Source: Crocinitomix algicola (GTDB lineage: Bacteria > Bacteroidota > Bacteroidia > Flavobacteriales_D > Crocinitomicaceae). Taken from it: a stretch of 64,000 bases of DNA. The translations under genes and the position numbers were made by a program. Where the stretch lies: NCBI RefSeq assembly GCF_001661595.2, contig NZ_LYPF02000007.1, positions 230,151 through 294,150 of the forward strand. The letters are read 5' to 3'. The notes beneath the pieces are model-generated. The model did no database searches and was not told the DNA's origin. It was given only the letters and a program-made list of their open reading frames with translations. Positions 43,596 through 53,738 of the stretch are shown one piece after another (within the stretch, counting starts at the first letter, position 1; each line of letters starts with the position of its first letter).

Positions 43596-44639
43596 TTAGT
43601 TGCGCAGTTTTTGCTTGTCTCTAACTGCGTAAATTCGTTCAATTATTTCAACCACTTTCAATCCTTCTAAAGCATTGGTGGTAGGTTGCTTTCTCCCTTT
43701 CAATGAGTCTACAACGTTTTCAATAATATAATGGTGATTGGCTGCAGAACCTTTGTAGGCCCCATAATCATTAGCCGGGTTTGATGGTGGAAGCTCAGGC
43801 ATTTCGTAATTTTCAATATTACAAACTTCAATCTCATTCATGTATTGACCACCAATTTTAACACTTCCTTTTGAACCAATTATGGTCATAGAACTTTCGA
43901 GGTTAGCATTCCAAACTGAAGTAGAATAATTGAGAGACCCCATTCCGCCTTTAATGAAATCAAAACTTACGAATCCTGAATCTTCAAAGTCAGTGGAATC
44001 CTGGTGCGTGAAATCGGCAAATTTACCTTGGATATTTTCAATGTCACCAAAAAGCCAATACATTATGTCTATAAAGTGGGAAAATTGGGTGAATAAAGTT
44101 CCTCCATCGAGGTCTTTTGTTCCTTTCCATCCACCAGGTTTGTAGTAACGTTCATCTCTATTCCAATAGCAGTTCAATTGCACCATAAAGATGTCGCCTA
44201 AAAGTTCTTTTTCTACCACCTCTTTTATCCATTCAGACGGAGGTGAGTATCGATTTTGCATCACACAAAATACTTGTTTAGAGTGTTGTAATGCCGTATA
44301 AATTACACTTTCGCAATTGTCTTTTGAAAGACCCATAGGTTTTTCACAAACGACGTGATGATTTTTTTCTAAAGCTGATTTTGCTTGTTGTGCATGTAAA
44401 CCATTTGGTGTACAAATATTAACGACATCATAAGACAATTCACTTGCAAGTAATTCGTCAATTGAATTAAAGAAAGGGACTCCTTCAAAATCTTCTAATC
44501 CACATTCCTCTTTCGGTCGTACATCAACTAATGCGATTAATTCTGATTCTTCATTACGTTGAACCATAGTTGCATGACGTTTCCCAATATGTCCACATCC
44601 AACAACTGCAAATTTTACTTTTTGATCTGTTTTGATCAT
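43596..44639 (-). CDS. Gfo/Idh/MocA oxidoreductase, WbpB/WlbA-like
   Basis: A 347-aa NAD-dependent oxidoreductase. The N-terminal Rossmann fold [12 protein letters not shown] (12-23), [11 protein letters not shown] near 96 and the substrate motif [20 protein letters not shown] near 179 identify the sugar 3-dehydrogenase branch. With the hexapeptide acetyltransferase and aminotransferase in the same operon it fits UDP-GlcNAcA 3-dehydrogenase. Its start overlaps the end of the acetyltransferase gene by 4 nt. Confidence 0.85.
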   Translation of the reverse strand: MIKTDQKVKFAVVGCGHIGKRHATMVQRNEESELIALVDVRPKEECGLEDFEGVPFFNSIDELLASELSYDVVNICTPNGLHAQQAKSALEKNHHVVCEKPMGLSKDNCESVIYTALQHSKQVFCVMQNRYSPPSEWIKEVVEKELLGDIFMVQLNCYWNRDERYYKPGGWKGTKDLDGGTLFTQFSHFIDIMYWLFGDIENIQGKFADFTHQDSTDFEDSGFVSFDFIKGGMGSLNYSTSVWNANLESSMTIIGSKGSVKIGGQYMNEIEVCNIENYEMPELPPSNPANDYGAYKGSAANHHYIIENVVDSLKGRKQPTTNALEGLKVVEIIERIYAVRDKQKLRN

Positions 44640-45211
44640 GCTATTCGTGTTACTTTATTATTTTCCAATTTGTATTTTTCGCCACTTTCTGGGCAAGTCG
44701 CAAGTCCATTTTCGTTAAATTCTAATCGGTGACCAAAGGTAGACATCCAGCCAATTTGTTTAGCCGGATTTCCCACGAGTAATGCGTAAGCAGGAACTTC
44801 CTTGGTTACAACAGCACCAGCACCAATAAAAGCATATTCACCAATTGGGTTGCCACATACTATAGTTGCATTAGCTCCAATAGACGCCCCTTTTTTAACT
44901 ACAGTCTCAAGGTATTCACCTCTACGGTTAACAGAGCTACGCGGATTTATGACATTTGTAAAAACCATTGAAGGTCCTAAAAAAACATCATCCTCGCATA
45001 TTACTCCCGTGTAGACCGAAACATTGTTTTGAATTTTAACATTATTCCCTAGAATGACTTGGGGTGAAATTACAACATTCTGTCCGATGTTACACCTGTT
45101 TCCAATCGAACAGTTCGACATGATGTGCGAGAAGTGCCAAATTTTAGTGTCTTCACCGATTACACATCCTTCGTCAATGACTGCTGTTTCATGCGCAAAA
45201 TATTCTGCCAT
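44636..45211 (-). CDS. Hexapeptide-repeat N-acetyltransferase, WbpD/WlbB-like
   Basis: A 191-aa left-handed beta-helix acetyltransferase with repeated [LIV]-G-x4 turns ([30 protein letters not shown], key runs only). [17 protein letters not shown] precedes the active-site region, and a short C-terminal domain follows. The WbpD/WlbB branch acetylates the 3-amino group of UDP-GlcNAc3NA. Upstream is the UXS gene, 6 nt away. Confidence 0.87.
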   Translation of the reverse strand: MAEYFAHETAVIDEGCVIGEDTKIWHFSHIMSNCSIGNRCNIGQNVVISPQVILGNNVKIQNNVSVYTGVICEDDVFLGPSMVFTNVINPRSSVNRRGEYLETVVKKGASIGANATIVCGNPIGEYAFIGAGAVVTKEVPAYALLVGNPAKQIGWMSTFGHRLEFNENGLATCPESGEKYKLENNKVTRIA

Positions 45212-45217
45212 AAATGC

Positions 45218-46213
45218 TTATTTTACGATAAATTTATCAAAATTATAGTGATCCTTCTCATTCAGTTCATCTTCGGATAAACTTTTGAAGTATTCATATG
45301 TTCTTTTTAATCCTTCAGCCCGACCAATTTGAGGTTCCCAACCAAGAATTTCTTTTGCTTTCGAAATGTCCGGTTGACGCTGTTTTGGATCATCAGCAGG
45401 AAGGTCTTTGTAGATTACTTTTTGGTCGGTACCCGTTAGTTGAATAATTTCTTCGGCAAATTCACCTATAGATATTTCGTTAGGATTTCCAATGTTTACA
45501 GGTTGACTATAGTTAGAGTGAAGTAGACGAACAATTCCCTCCACTAAATCATCAACATAACAAAACGATCGGGTTTGTGACCCATCTCCAAATACCGTTA
45601 AATCTTCACCTCTTAGCGCTTGTCCAATAAATGCAGGTAAAACACGACCGTCATTTAAACGCATTCTTGGTCCATAAGTATTAAAAATTCGAACAATTCG
45701 CGTTTCTACGTTATGGAATGTATGATAAGCCATTGTCATTGCTTCTTGAAATCGCTTGGCTTCATCGTAGACACCGCGTGGTCCAATTGGATTAACGTGT
45801 CCCCAATAATCTTCTGTTTGTGGATGCACCTGTGGATCACCGTACACTTCAGAAGTTGAAGCAATCATCAGTCGTGCATTTTTTGCTTTAGCTAAACCTA
45901 AGCAATTATGAATTCCTAAAGATCCAACTTTTAATGTCTGAATAGGAATTTTTAAATAGTCGATTGGACTTGCAGGAGAAGCAAAATGGAGGATAAAATC
46001 CAGCTCTCCAGGGACGTGAATAAATTTACTTACATCGTGGTTGTAAAACTCAAAATTTTCTAATGGGAAAAGATGTTCAATATTCTTTAATCGTCCAGTA
46101 ATCAGGTTGTCCATTGCAATTACATGATAATCGTCCTTAATGAAACGATCACATAAATGCGAACCTAAAAAACCTGCAGCACCTGTTATAAGGATTCTTT
46201 TTCTATTTGCCAT
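45218..46213 (-). CDS. UDP-glucuronate decarboxylase (UDP-xylose synthase)
   Basis: A 331-aa short-chain dehydrogenase converting UDP-glucuronate to UDP-xylose. [15 protein letters not shown] (10-24), the [20 protein letters not shown] region with key HFASPASP near residue 75, [14 protein letters not shown] and YDEAKRFQE (catalytic Tyr/Lys near 152-156) match the UXS branch closely. It sits right behind Ugd (2 nt), which supplies its substrate. Confidence 0.92.
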   Translation of the reverse strand: MANRKRILITGAAGFLGSHLCDRFIKDDYHVIAMDNLITGRLKNIEHLFPLENFEFYNHDVSKFIHVPGELDFILHFASPASPIDYLKIPIQTLKVGSLGIHNCLGLAKAKNARLMIASTSEVYGDPQVHPQTEDYWGHVNPIGPRGVYDEAKRFQEAMTMAYHTFHNVETRIVRIFNTYGPRMRLNDGRVLPAFIGQALRGEDLTVFGDGSQTRSFCYVDDLVEGIVRLLHSNYSQPVNIGNPNEISIGEFAEEIIQLTGTDQKVIYKDLPADDPKQRQPDISKAKEILGWEPQIGRAEGLKRTYEYFKSLSEDELNEKDHYNFDKFIVK

Positions 46214-46215
46214 GT

Positions 46216-47529
46216 TTAGTTGGTTATTGTTTCTCTTCCGATACTTTCATAATAGAACCCTTTTCCTTTCATTTCTTCAAGTTCAAAAAGGTTACGGCCA
46301 TCAAATATCTTTGGTTGGTTTAATCTGCTTTTAATCTGGTTAAAATCCGGATTACGGAATGCGCCCCATTCGGTTGCAATGATGAGTGCATCTTTTCCGT
46401 CGAGAGCATCGTATTGATTACTTGAGAATTCTACAATATCTCCTTTTTGCTCTTTCACATTTTCCATTGCTTCGGGATCAAAAGCCGTAATGGTTGCTCC
46501 CGCTGATGTTAAGGCATCAATTATGTATAAAGCCGGAGCTTCACGTATGTCGTCTGTATCGGGTTTAAAAGCTAATCCCCACAAAGCAAAGGATTTACCT
46601 TTAAGCTCACCGAAATGATTTTTAAGTTTCTCAACAAGCCTTAATTTTTGAATATTATTCACACGTAAAACGGCATCAATAATTTCAAATTTATAATCGG
46701 CTTCATTTCCTGATTTCACTAAAGCTTGCACATCTTTCGGAAAACAAGATCCACCATAACCAATACCTGGAAATAAAAAACGCTTTCCTATACGAGTATC
46801 AGATCCAATTCCAATTCTTACTGCATCTACATCTGCACCAACTCTTTCACAGAAGTTTGCAATTTCGTTCATGAACGTGATTTTAGTAGCCAAGAAAGAG
46901 TTTGCAGCATATTTTGTAAGTTCAGCTGACTTTTCGTCCATGAATAAAATTGGATTTCCTTGTCTAACAAATGGTTTGTATAGTTCACGCATTACACTTC
47001 GCGCCTTTTCAGAGCTCGTTCCAATCACAACGCGATCAGGTTTTAGGAAATCATCTACAGCGAATCCTTCTCTTAAAAATTCTGGGTTTGAAACAACATC
47101 AAAGTCAACAGTCGCATTTTTTGCAATTGCAGCATGAACTTTCTCTGCTGTTCCTACAGGTACAGTTGATTTGTCAACAATTACCTTGTAATCGCTAATC
47201 ATTTTCCCGATATCATCTGCTACACCGAGTATATAACTTAAATCAGCAGAACCATCTTCTCCCGGAGGTGTTGGAAGCGCTAAAAATATAATTTCGGATT
47301 CGTCTAGCGCCGACTTTAGGTCAGTGCTAAAAGTTAATCGTTCTTGCTTAATGTTACGTTCAAAAATAACATCTAAATGAGGTTCATATATGGGAACCTC
47401 ACCATCTTGCATTTTTTTTACTTTCTTTTCATCTATATCAACGCAGATTACTTGGTTTCCAGTTTCTGCAAAACATGTACCGGTAACAAGACCTACATAT
47501 CCTGAACCTACTACAGCTATTTTCTTCAT
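46216..47529 (-). CDS. UDP-glucose 6-dehydrogenase
   Basis: A 437-aa NAD-dependent enzyme making UDP-glucuronate. [19 protein letters not shown] (5-23), [14 protein letters not shown] near 155 and the catalytic [12 protein letters not shown] (Cys near 265) are diagnostic. It feeds the UXS gene downstream and possibly other uronate routes. It differs clearly from the UDP-HexNAc dehydrogenase three genes later, so the operon carries two separate C6 oxidations. Confidence 0.94.
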   Translation of the reverse strand: MKKIAVVGSGYVGLVTGTCFAETGNQVICVDIDEKKVKKMQDGEVPIYEPHLDVIFERNIKQERLTFSTDLKSALDESEIIFLALPTPPGEDGSADLSYILGVADDIGKMISDYKVIVDKSTVPVGTAEKVHAAIAKNATVDFDVVSNPEFLREGFAVDDFLKPDRVVIGTSSEKARSVMRELYKPFVRQGNPILFMDEKSAELTKYAANSFLATKITFMNEIANFCERVGADVDAVRIGIGSDTRIGKRFLFPGIGYGGSCFPKDVQALVKSGNEADYKFEIIDAVLRVNNIQKLRLVEKLKNHFGELKGKSFALWGLAFKPDTDDIREAPALYIIDALTSAGATITAFDPEAMENVKEQKGDIVEFSSNQYDALDGKDALIIATEWGAFRNPDFNQIKSRLNQPKIFDGRNLFELEEMKGKGFYYESIGRETITN

Positions 47530-47569
47530 GAAATTATAATTTTCTTTTTCCGTGCTTTATAAAAGCGGA

Positions 47570-48697
47570 TTATTTTAAATATGATTTTACCGATTCGCAA
47601 ATATAACTTAATTGTTCTTCAGACAATTCGGTATGCATTGGTAATGAGATTACACACTCGCATAATTCGTTGGTTACAGGAAAATCATCATGATTGTATT
47701 CATCTGCTCCGTATGCTTTCTGTGTATGTAACGGTACAGGGTAATAAATCATAGCAGGTATGTCTTTTGATTTTAAATATTCCTGTAGCCCAAACTGATC
47801 AAGTCCTTTAATTTTTAAGGTGTATTGATGGAATACATGGGTGGAATAATCAGCAATTTTTGGTGTTTCCACTCGGTTATCATCTTTGAAAAATTCAGAA
47901 TAATAAGCTGCTGCTTTTTGACGTGCGTCAATATAGTCATCCAAATGTCTCAGTTTAATTCTCAATACAGCAGCCTGAACAGAGTCTAAACGTGAATTAA
48001 CGCCTAAACGGTCATAATAATAACGTTTACCCATTCCATGATTTACTATTGATCGAAGGATAACTGCAAGTTCATCGTTATTCGTGAAAATAGCTCCGCC
48101 ATCACCAAAACAACCTAAGTTTTTTGAAGGAAAGAATGATGTTGTACCAATGTCACCAATAGTTCCTGCAGCCCTCTTAGTTCCATCAGCTGAAGTATGA
48201 ATGGCTCCAATTCCTTGGGCTGTATCTTCAACTACTGCTATATTGTGTTTTTTTGCAAGCGCCATAATTGCATCCATATTTGAACATTGCCCAAATAGGT
48301 GTACGGGTATTATAGCCTTGGTTTTTGGTGTAATTGCCTTTTCAATTTCAGCAATTGAAATATTGAAAGTATCTCTATCTACATCAACAAGAACAGGTTG
48401 TAATTTTAGTAAACCAATTACCTCTACTGTTGCTGCAAAGGTAAAATCGCTTGTAATTACCTCATCTCCTGGCTCCAAGCCAAGTGCCATCAAGGCGATT
48501 TGAAGGGCATCTGTACCATTTGCACATGGGATAACATGTTTTACTCCAAGGTAATCTTCTAATTCTGTTTGAAATGATTTGACCTCAGGTCCATTGATAA
48601 ACTGCGCGGTTTGAAACACATTTTGTGTTGCTTGATCGACTTCGTCTTTTATTTTTTCGTATTGGGTGACTAAATCAACCATTTGTATTTTTTTCAT
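47570..48697 (-). CDS. DegT/DnrJ/EryC1 aminotransferase, WbpE/WlbC-like
   Basis: A 375-aa PLP-dependent sugar aminotransferase. ANGTDALQIALMALG near residue 62, DTAQGIGAI near 158 and the Schiff-base lysine in SFFPSKNLGCFGDGG near 190 are typical. In the WbpB/D/E pathway it installs the 3-amino group on UDP-3-keto-GlcNAcA. It is the first gene of the minus-strand nucleotide-sugar operon. Its leader carries a hairpin (GGTATTT 48724-48730 with AAATACC 48741-48747). Confidence 0.88.
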   Translation of the reverse strand: MKKIQMVDLVTQYEKIKDEVDQATQNVFQTAQFINGPEVKSFQTELEDYLGVKHVIPCANGTDALQIALMALGLEPGDEVITSDFTFAATVEVIGLLKLQPVLVDVDRDTFNISIAEIEKAITPKTKAIIPVHLFGQCSNMDAIMALAKKHNIAVVEDTAQGIGAIHTSADGTKRAAGTIGDIGTTSFFPSKNLGCFGDGGAIFTNNDELAVILRSIVNHGMGKRYYYDRLGVNSRLDSVQAAVLRIKLRHLDDYIDARQKAAAYYSEFFKDDNRVETPKIADYSTHVFHQYTLKIKGLDQFGLQEYLKSKDIPAMIYYPVPLHTQKAYGADEYNHDDFPVTNELCECVISLPMHTELSEEQLSYICESVKSYLK

Positions 48698-48770
48698 CTC
48701 TCTGTTCGTTTAACGTGTGATGGGGTATTTCTACTTGTAAAAATACCTTTCTAAAAACTTTGCGAATATA

Positions 48771-48785
48771 GCCAATAATATTGGC
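48771..48785. promoter_or_regulatory. 15-bp palindrome between divergent promoters
   Basis: GCCAATA-A-TATTGGC has perfect 7-bp arms. It lies in the 129-nt gap between the sugar operon (minus) and the barrel/kdtA pair (plus). It abuts a near-consensus -7 box on the minus strand (TATATTCG, 48763-48770). It may be an operator for the sugar operon; no regulator is evident. Confidence 0.45.
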
Positions 48786-48814
48786 ACTGTGTCGTTTCAT
48801 TAACGTGCTTTTTA

Positions 48815-48822
48815 TAAATTTG
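48815..48822 (+). promoter_or_regulatory. -7 box of the barrel-kdtA pair
   Basis: TAAATTTG matches TAnnTTTG exactly and ends only 4 nt before the ATG at 48827. Transcription would begin at or next to the start codon, so the mRNA could be leaderless. The signal peptide fixes the start codon, which makes the closeness real. Confidence 0.4.
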
Positions 48823-48826
48823 TGAT

Positions 48827-49573
48827 ATGAAAATAATCTTCTTTTTTCTCGCTCTAGGAATTTCAACTTCGATTGGGCAAAAAATACTTCGTGATTCTAC
48901 TCAACGTACTTTTATGATGAGTGCTAACTATAAAGGTGCATGGGCCGGTGCAGATTTAGCTGACCGTTGGGGGTTTCATAATGGTTTAGGTTTGGATATT
49001 GACTATAAGTTCAAGAATAACCTTACGGTAGGCGTTAGTGGAGGCTTTTTGTTTGGTAAAGGTTTGCGTGATTCTACGGTTTTTAAAGATGTATTTAATT
49101 CAAAAGGAACAATAACGAGTTTAAGTGGCTCACCTGCGAATGTTTTATTGTTGATGAGAGGGATGACAATTTATGGTTCGGTTGGATACGTTTTTAATCG
49201 TCTGGGTAATAATCCTAATTCGGGATTATGGGTGAATGCAGGTGTTGGCTTTTTTGCACATAAAATCAGAATCGAATCGATTTATGATGAAGTGCCGCAA
49301 ATTGAAGGAGACATGAAATATGGTTATGATCGACTAACAATGGGGCCATCCGCTAAACAATTTATCGGATATTTATACCAGTCAGATTGGCGCTTATTAA
49401 AGTTTTATGCAGGATTTGAGATGACTCAGAGTTTTACGAAAAACGTAAGAAACTATAATTTTGATCTTGGTGGACCGGATAATAAAAATTATTTTGACTT
49501 ACAGTATGGTTTCAAAGTTGGTTGGATTATACCTATTGCGCAACGTACAAGAGGACAATATTATTTTGATTAA
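48827..49573 (+). CDS. Outer-membrane beta-barrel protein, conserved hypothetical
   Basis: A 248-aa exported protein with a signal peptide (MKIIFFFLALGISTSIG, then Q). Alternating strands such as GLDIDYKFKNNLTVGVSGGFLFG and LWVNAGVGFFAHKI (key runs) and the closing GFKVGWIIPI point to a small barrel. The family was not recognised. Its stop overlaps the start of the Kdo transferase gene (TAATG), so a role in lipopolysaccharide or outer-membrane biogenesis is plausible but inferred. Confidence 0.6.
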   Translation: MKIIFFFLALGISTSIGQKILRDSTQRTFMMSANYKGAWAGADLADRWGFHNGLGLDIDYKFKNNLTVGVSGGFLFGKGLRDSTVFKDVFNSKGTITSLSGSPANVLLLMRGMTIYGSVGYVFNRLGNNPNSGLWVNAGVGFFAHKIRIESIYDEVPQIEGDMKYGYDRLTMGPSAKQFIGYLYQSDWRLLKFYAGFEMTQSFTKNVRNYNFDLGGPDNKNYFDLQYGFKVGWIIPIAQRTRGQYYFD

Positions 49574-50772
49574 TGAAGTTCATTTACCTTATCGGTGTTC
49601 GACTGTATGAACTGGCAGTTAGAATTGCGGCGCTATGGAATCCGAAAGCTAGAAAATGGGTAGCGGGAAGAAAAGCCATTTGGAGTAAGCTCGATAACTG
49701 GAAACGTGAGGAAAAAACGTTGTACTGGTTTCATTGCGCTAGTCTTGGGGAATTTGAGCAAGGGAGACCGATTATAGAAGGTTTGAAATCTACGGAAGAC
49801 TGCCAGGTTGTGCTTACTTTTTTCTCGCCGTCTGGTTATGAAATTCGCAGTAATTATGATTTAGCTGATCTTGTGATTTATTTACCATTAGAAAGAAAGT
49901 CGCACGTTACACGATTTTTAGATGCCATTGCTCCGGATGCTGTTTTTTTTGTGAAATATGAATTTTGGGCGCAGTTTATTTTTGAAGCAAAAAAGAGAGG
50001 TGCAAAACTTTATTCAGTAGCAGCTGTATTTAGAGAAAAGCAAATCTTTTTTAAAAGATATGGGGGATTTATGCGTTCTGTTTTACAATGCTTCGATAAG
50101 ATATTTACACAAGACGAAAAGTCACATAGATTATTGAATGGGATTGGGATTCAGAGTATTGTTGCGGGGGATACTCGATACGATCGGGTGCTTTCGAATG
50201 CTGAAAAAGTGGAGGGTATACCGTTGATAGAAAACTTTGTAGGAGATTCTTCGGTGCTCGTTGTTGGATCTTCTTGGAAAGCCGATGATGAAGTGATCTT
50301 ACCATTTATTAATCATCCGGATTTCGATTGGAAAATAATTATTGCACCGCATGAAATTCATGAGAATAGAATTGTTGAGCTTCAAAAACAAATTACAAAA
50401 TCAGTTGTGCGATATTCTCAAATGAACACATCAGATGGAGCGGCAACTGTTTTAATTATTGATAATATTGGCATGTTAATGAATGTTTATCAATATGCAA
50501 CAATTGCTTATGTAGGAGGAGGCTTTGGTACAGGGTTGCACAATATTCTAGAACCGGCTAGTTTTAACGTACCTGTAGTGTTCGGAAATCAACATGAAAA
50601 GTTTTTTGAGGCGAAATTATTTATGGATGCTGGGATTGGATTTGAGGTAGCTAATGCTGCAGACTTTGAACAGTGCTTGAAAGAATTAATGGATAAATTT
50701 GAAGCGAAAAAAGTTGCTGAATATATGCAAAAACATCAGGGAGCAACCCAGCGTATTTTGGAGCATGTATAA
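49573..50772 (+). CDS. waaA: Kdo transferase WaaA/KdtA
   Basis: A 399-aa inner-membrane-bound GT30 glycosyltransferase adding 3-deoxy-D-manno-octulosonic acid to lipid A precursor. The N-terminal membrane helix, FHCASLGEFEQGRPII near residue 54 (with the catalytic Glu), FFSPSGYEIR near 95, VFVKYEFWAQFI near 124 and the C-terminal VGGGFGTGLHNILEPA near 314 are diagnostic. It confirms a Gram-negative envelope with Kdo-containing LPS. A terminator follows. Confidence 0.94.
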   Translation: MKFIYLIGVRLYELAVRIAALWNPKARKWVAGRKAIWSKLDNWKREEKTLYWFHCASLGEFEQGRPIIEGLKSTEDCQVVLTFFSPSGYEIRSNYDLADLVIYLPLERKSHVTRFLDAIAPDAVFFVKYEFWAQFIFEAKKRGAKLYSVAAVFREKQIFFKRYGGFMRSVLQCFDKIFTQDEKSHRLLNGIGIQSIVAGDTRYDRVLSNAEKVEGIPLIENFVGDSSVLVVGSSWKADDEVILPFINHPDFDWKIIIAPHEIHENRIVELQKQITKSVVRYSQMNTSDGAATVLIIDNIGMLMNVYQYATIAYVGGGFGTGLHNILEPASFNVPVVFGNQHEKFFEAKLFMDAGIGFEVANAADFEQCLKELMDKFEAKKVAEYMQKHQGATQRILEHV

Positions 50773-50774
50773 AT

Positions 50775-50805
50775 AAAAAAACCGATTCAAAAGAACCGGT
50801 TTTTA
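50775..50805. terminator. Shared terminator between waaA and the DUF4920 gene
   Basis: AAAAAACCG (50775-50783) pairs with CGGTTTTT (50797-50804), with an inner TTC/GAA pairing around AAAA. Both strands show a T-run, so it serves the convergent genes on each side. Confidence 0.8.
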
Positions 50806-50827
50806 ATATGTTTAGAGTGTTTAGTGA

Positions 50828-51421
50828 TTACTTTTTAACAAGAATTGCTTCACATTCAAAAGTAGTTTCAATTAAATCCTCAGTAATAGAGTCATACTCT
50901 TCTTGAGCAACTTCTTTTCCACTTTCAGCTGCGTCATCCAATAAATGTTTTTGGAAATCTACAGATAAAGTGTCAACAACGGCTTTACCGTATAAAATTG
51001 CTTCTGTTCCTGCTGCTGTGTTAGTAGGAATAGTAAAGTGGTCTTTAAAGAATACGCGAACAGATTTTGCTTCGCCATTATTAAACGTTATCCAACAACC
51101 GGCTTTTTGACAAACTTCGTCAATATTTACATTTACTTTTCCTTCAAATCCACCAGAATTAACAATCGAGTCATTCATTTCAGTAACTGTGATGGCATTT
51201 CCATTCGGTTCAATTTCAGTATGACCATACAAGGTATAATCACCTTTGTCTACTCCGTCAAATGCTAATTCTGTGCTTTCCTCTTCATGAGTTTCCGCTG
51301 GAGCGTTTGTTGCTGTTGTGTCAGTAGCGTTTTCGTTTGCTTCACTTTCGTTTGCGTTTCCGCATGAGTTTAATGATGCTAGTCCAGCAATCATTAATCC
51401 GAACAATAATTTCTTTTTCAT
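50828..51421 (-). CDS. DUF4920 lipoprotein
   Basis: A 197-aa predicted lipoprotein. The start at 51421 gives MKKKLLFGLMIAGLASLNSC with lipobox LNSC; the longer frame to 51472 is rejected because the -7 box TATCTTTG lies inside it. After an acidic linker (Glu/Thr-rich, about 22-50) comes the DUF4920 domain with EVCQKAGCWITFNNGEAKSV (residues about 100-119) and VFFKDHFTIPTN. The two Cys may bind metal or form a redox pair (inference). It lies downstream of a two-component system after 62 nt. Confidence 0.8.
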   Translation of the reverse strand: MKKKLLFGLMIAGLASLNSCGNANESEANENATDTTATNAPAETHEEESTELAFDGVDKGDYTLYGHTEIEPNGNAITVTEMNDSIVNSGGFEGKVNVNIDEVCQKAGCWITFNNGEAKSVRVFFKDHFTIPTNTAAGTEAILYGKAVVDTLSVDFQKHLLDDAAESGKEVAQEEYDSITEDLIETTFECEAILVKK

Positions 51422-51437
51422 TTGGTAAAATTTTGAG

Positions 51438-51445
51438 CAAAGATA
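51438..51445 (-). promoter_or_regulatory. -7 box of the DUF4920 lipoprotein gene
   Basis: TATCTTTG on the minus strand, exact match to TAnnTTTG, 16 nt before the ATG; TTG lies 24 nt upstream, slightly outside the preferred spacing. It shows the lipoprotein gene can be transcribed apart from the two-component genes. Confidence 0.5.
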
Positions 51446-51483
51446 ATGAAAGTCTTGATAAATGAATTTCAAATTTTTCTTCC

Positions 51484-52185
51484 TTATTTTTCTGGGGCTT
51501 CTAATTTAAAGCCAACGCCATGAATGTTGTTTATGGAAACAGATTCGTCTGATTTAAGATATTTTCGAAGTTTTGTGATGAATACATCTAAGCTTCTCCC
51601 GACAAAATAATCATCTTGACCCCAAACGGCATTCAGTACTATGTCCCTAGTGAGTACCTTGTTTCTGTTTTGAGCCAGAAGTTTTAATATTTTAGCCTCT
51701 TTTTTGGTGAGCTTTTTTTCGGTTTGATCTGGGAAAATTAGTTTGAAATTTTCACTATCAAAAAGAATGCTGCCCAATTGGTATTGTGTCTGAACGCCAT
51801 CATCTTCTATTAAATTTACACGTTTGAGAATAGCCTTTATCCGTAGCTGGAATTCCTCAGTAGAGAATGGTTTAGTCAAGTAATCGTCACCTCCAGCTTT
51901 AAATCCTGCAATACGGTCTTCAACTTGGTTTTTAGCAGTCAGAAAAAGGATTGGAATCTTATGATCAACTTTTCGAATATCCTGCGCCAGAGTTATTCCA
52001 TCTTTTTTAGGCATCATGACATCGAGAATGCACATTTGGAATTTTCCTTCGTTAAAAGTTTTTAATCCTTCAACGCCATCTGTGCATAAGGTAACGTCAT
52101 ATCCTTCCGATTTTAATTGGTCCTGAATAACAAATCCTAAATTATAATCGTCTTCTACTAATAAAATTTTAATTTTTTCGCTCAT
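51484..52185 (-). CDS. OmpR/PhoB-family response regulator
   Basis: A 233-aa two-component regulator. The receiver domain (1-120) has the acidic pocket in LLVEDD, the phospho-acceptor Asp in CILDVMMPKKDG (Asp54 region), a Thr in FLTAK and Lys in LTKPF. A winged-helix DNA-binding domain (130-230) ends with RSLDVFITKLRKYL and NIHGVGFKLE. It follows the kinase after 6 nt. The target genes are unknown; the DUF4920 lipoprotein is the nearest candidate. Confidence 0.93.
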   Translation of the reverse strand: MSEKIKILLVEDDYNLGFVIQDQLKSEGYDVTLCTDGVEGLKTFNEGKFQMCILDVMMPKKDGITLAQDIRKVDHKIPILFLTAKNQVEDRIAGFKAGGDDYLTKPFSTEEFQLRIKAILKRVNLIEDDGVQTQYQLGSILFDSENFKLIFPDQTEKKLTKKEAKILKLLAQNRNKVLTRDIVLNAVWGQDDYFVGRSLDVFITKLRKYLKSDESVSINNIHGVGFKLEAPEK

Positions 52186-52191
52186 TGTATT

Positions 52192-53544
52192 TTACTTTAA
52201 AGGAAGAGCGATACTAAATTCGCTCCCTTTTCCAGGGTTACTTCTAACATGAATGGTGCCATTATGTGCTTCGACAATAGTCTTGACATAAAATAATCCT
52301 AATCCAAATCCTTTAACGTCGTGTAGGTTGCCTGTGGGTACACGATAAAACTTATCGAATATGTACTTTATGTTATCCCGTGAAATCCCTTTACCATTAT
52401 CCGAAAATTGTATTATAATTTTGTTTTTTTGATTGGTCGTTTTAATCGTGAGATTCGGTATTTTGTCACAATATTTTATCGCATTGTCAATCAGGTTGTT
52501 TACAATATTTGTAATATGAACGACATCTCCTTTTAGCACGGCATATTCAGCATTTAGTTTGAGGTTTATTTGTCCGCCCCTTTCTTCTAGTTGGTTGTAC
52601 TCAAAATTCTCTTTCGCTTCTTCTATTATTTCATGAAGGTTTATGGTTGAAAGATTTAGCTTAATTTCTCCTTTGTCTAAGTTGGCTACATTTAATACTC
52701 TTTCAACTTGCGATTCTAAACGCTTATTCTCTTTGTAGATTATGCTTGCGTAACGCAAAATTTTATCATCCGATTTTTCTGGATTTATATTCATCAGTGT
52801 TTCACTAGAAATACCAATTGTTGCAATTGGCGTTTTTAGTTCATGTGTCATATTGTTGATGAAGTCATTTTTAATTTCAGATAATTTTTTTTGTTTAAAA
52901 ATTACAGAAATAGAAAAGCCAAAAAAGATAAGGACAAACAATATGATTGCAAATAAATAATACCACGGGGTAACATCATGTGGCCGATCAGCAATGGCAA
53001 TATTTTCTCGTGTAGGAAAAACAACTGAAAAATAATGTAGGTCTGAATCGAGTTTTAATTGTGCTCTTGAATCAATTAAGGGTTCATCAGTAACCGATAA
53101 ATTAGTGAAAGCGGAGTCTCCTTCAAATCGAATATAATCACCATAAACTATACTGTCCGAAAAACAATCATAAATACCATACTGAAAGTCTTCTGTGATG
53201 TTGTGATCATAAAACTCATGCTTTAATAAAAGTTCTAATAAAAATGGGTGTAAAGTGTCATGTAGTTCAACGGTGAAGTAGTTGGAGGTTAGTTGTTTAA
53301 CGTTGCCGTATAAATCGCCCGGTTGTTGGTTGATTCGTTGAATTTCATTGGCAACGCGTTTCAAAGCAATGGTAACCTGATCGTTAAATTGAACTTGACT
53401 CAAGCTGTCTTGTTTGTTTTGAATAGCAATATTAGTTTGTTGAAAGTCAATATTCTTTTTAATCCAAAAAAATTGAATTGTAAGGATGCTTAAAATGGAA
53501 GCGATTCCTAAAAAGATGACCGTTCGTAGATTTTTATTGCTCAT
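52192..53544 (-). CDS. Sensor histidine kinase
   Basis: A 450-aa membrane kinase. The first membrane segment is at about 9-28, a periplasmic sensor domain at about 30-195 and a second segment at about 198-218. The HisKA box is NDFINNMTHELKTPI (phospho-His near residue 236). The HATPase domain contains NLIDNAIKYC, FSDNGKGIS and GFGLGLFYVK. It pairs with the next gene. The periplasmic domain has no recognised ligand motif. The type resembles Bacteroidetes RprX/PhoR-like sensors. Confidence 0.9.
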   Translation of the reverse strand: MSNKNLRTVIFLGIASILSILTIQFFWIKKNIDFQQTNIAIQNKQDSLSQVQFNDQVTIALKRVANEIQRINQQPGDLYGNVKQLTSNYFTVELHDTLHPFLLELLLKHEFYDHNITEDFQYGIYDCFSDSIVYGDYIRFEGDSAFTNLSVTDEPLIDSRAQLKLDSDLHYFSVVFPTRENIAIADRPHDVTPWYYLFAIILFVLIFFGFSISVIFKQKKLSEIKNDFINNMTHELKTPIATIGISSETLMNINPEKSDDKILRYASIIYKENKRLESQVERVLNVANLDKGEIKLNLSTINLHEIIEEAKENFEYNQLEERGGQINLKLNAEYAVLKGDVVHITNIVNNLIDNAIKYCDKIPNLTIKTTNQKNKIIIQFSDNGKGISRDNIKYIFDKFYRVPTGNLHDVKGFGLGLFYVKTIVEAHNGTIHVRSNPGKGSEFSIALPLK

Positions 53545-53738
53545 TAATAGATAAAATTAAGGCTAAAAAAGTGAAGTCCATAAAAAGGAAGTAGATTTAA
53601 GAAAAAATTAACCAAAATTGATTCGTTTCTGGAGAAAAACGAGGATATATGAGTTAATTTTTAGGAGAATAATTTTTTAGTGTTAAAGTAGGGAATGGTT
53701 TCATTTGTTTTTTATTTGATTTGAAGTGAGAGAAAATA

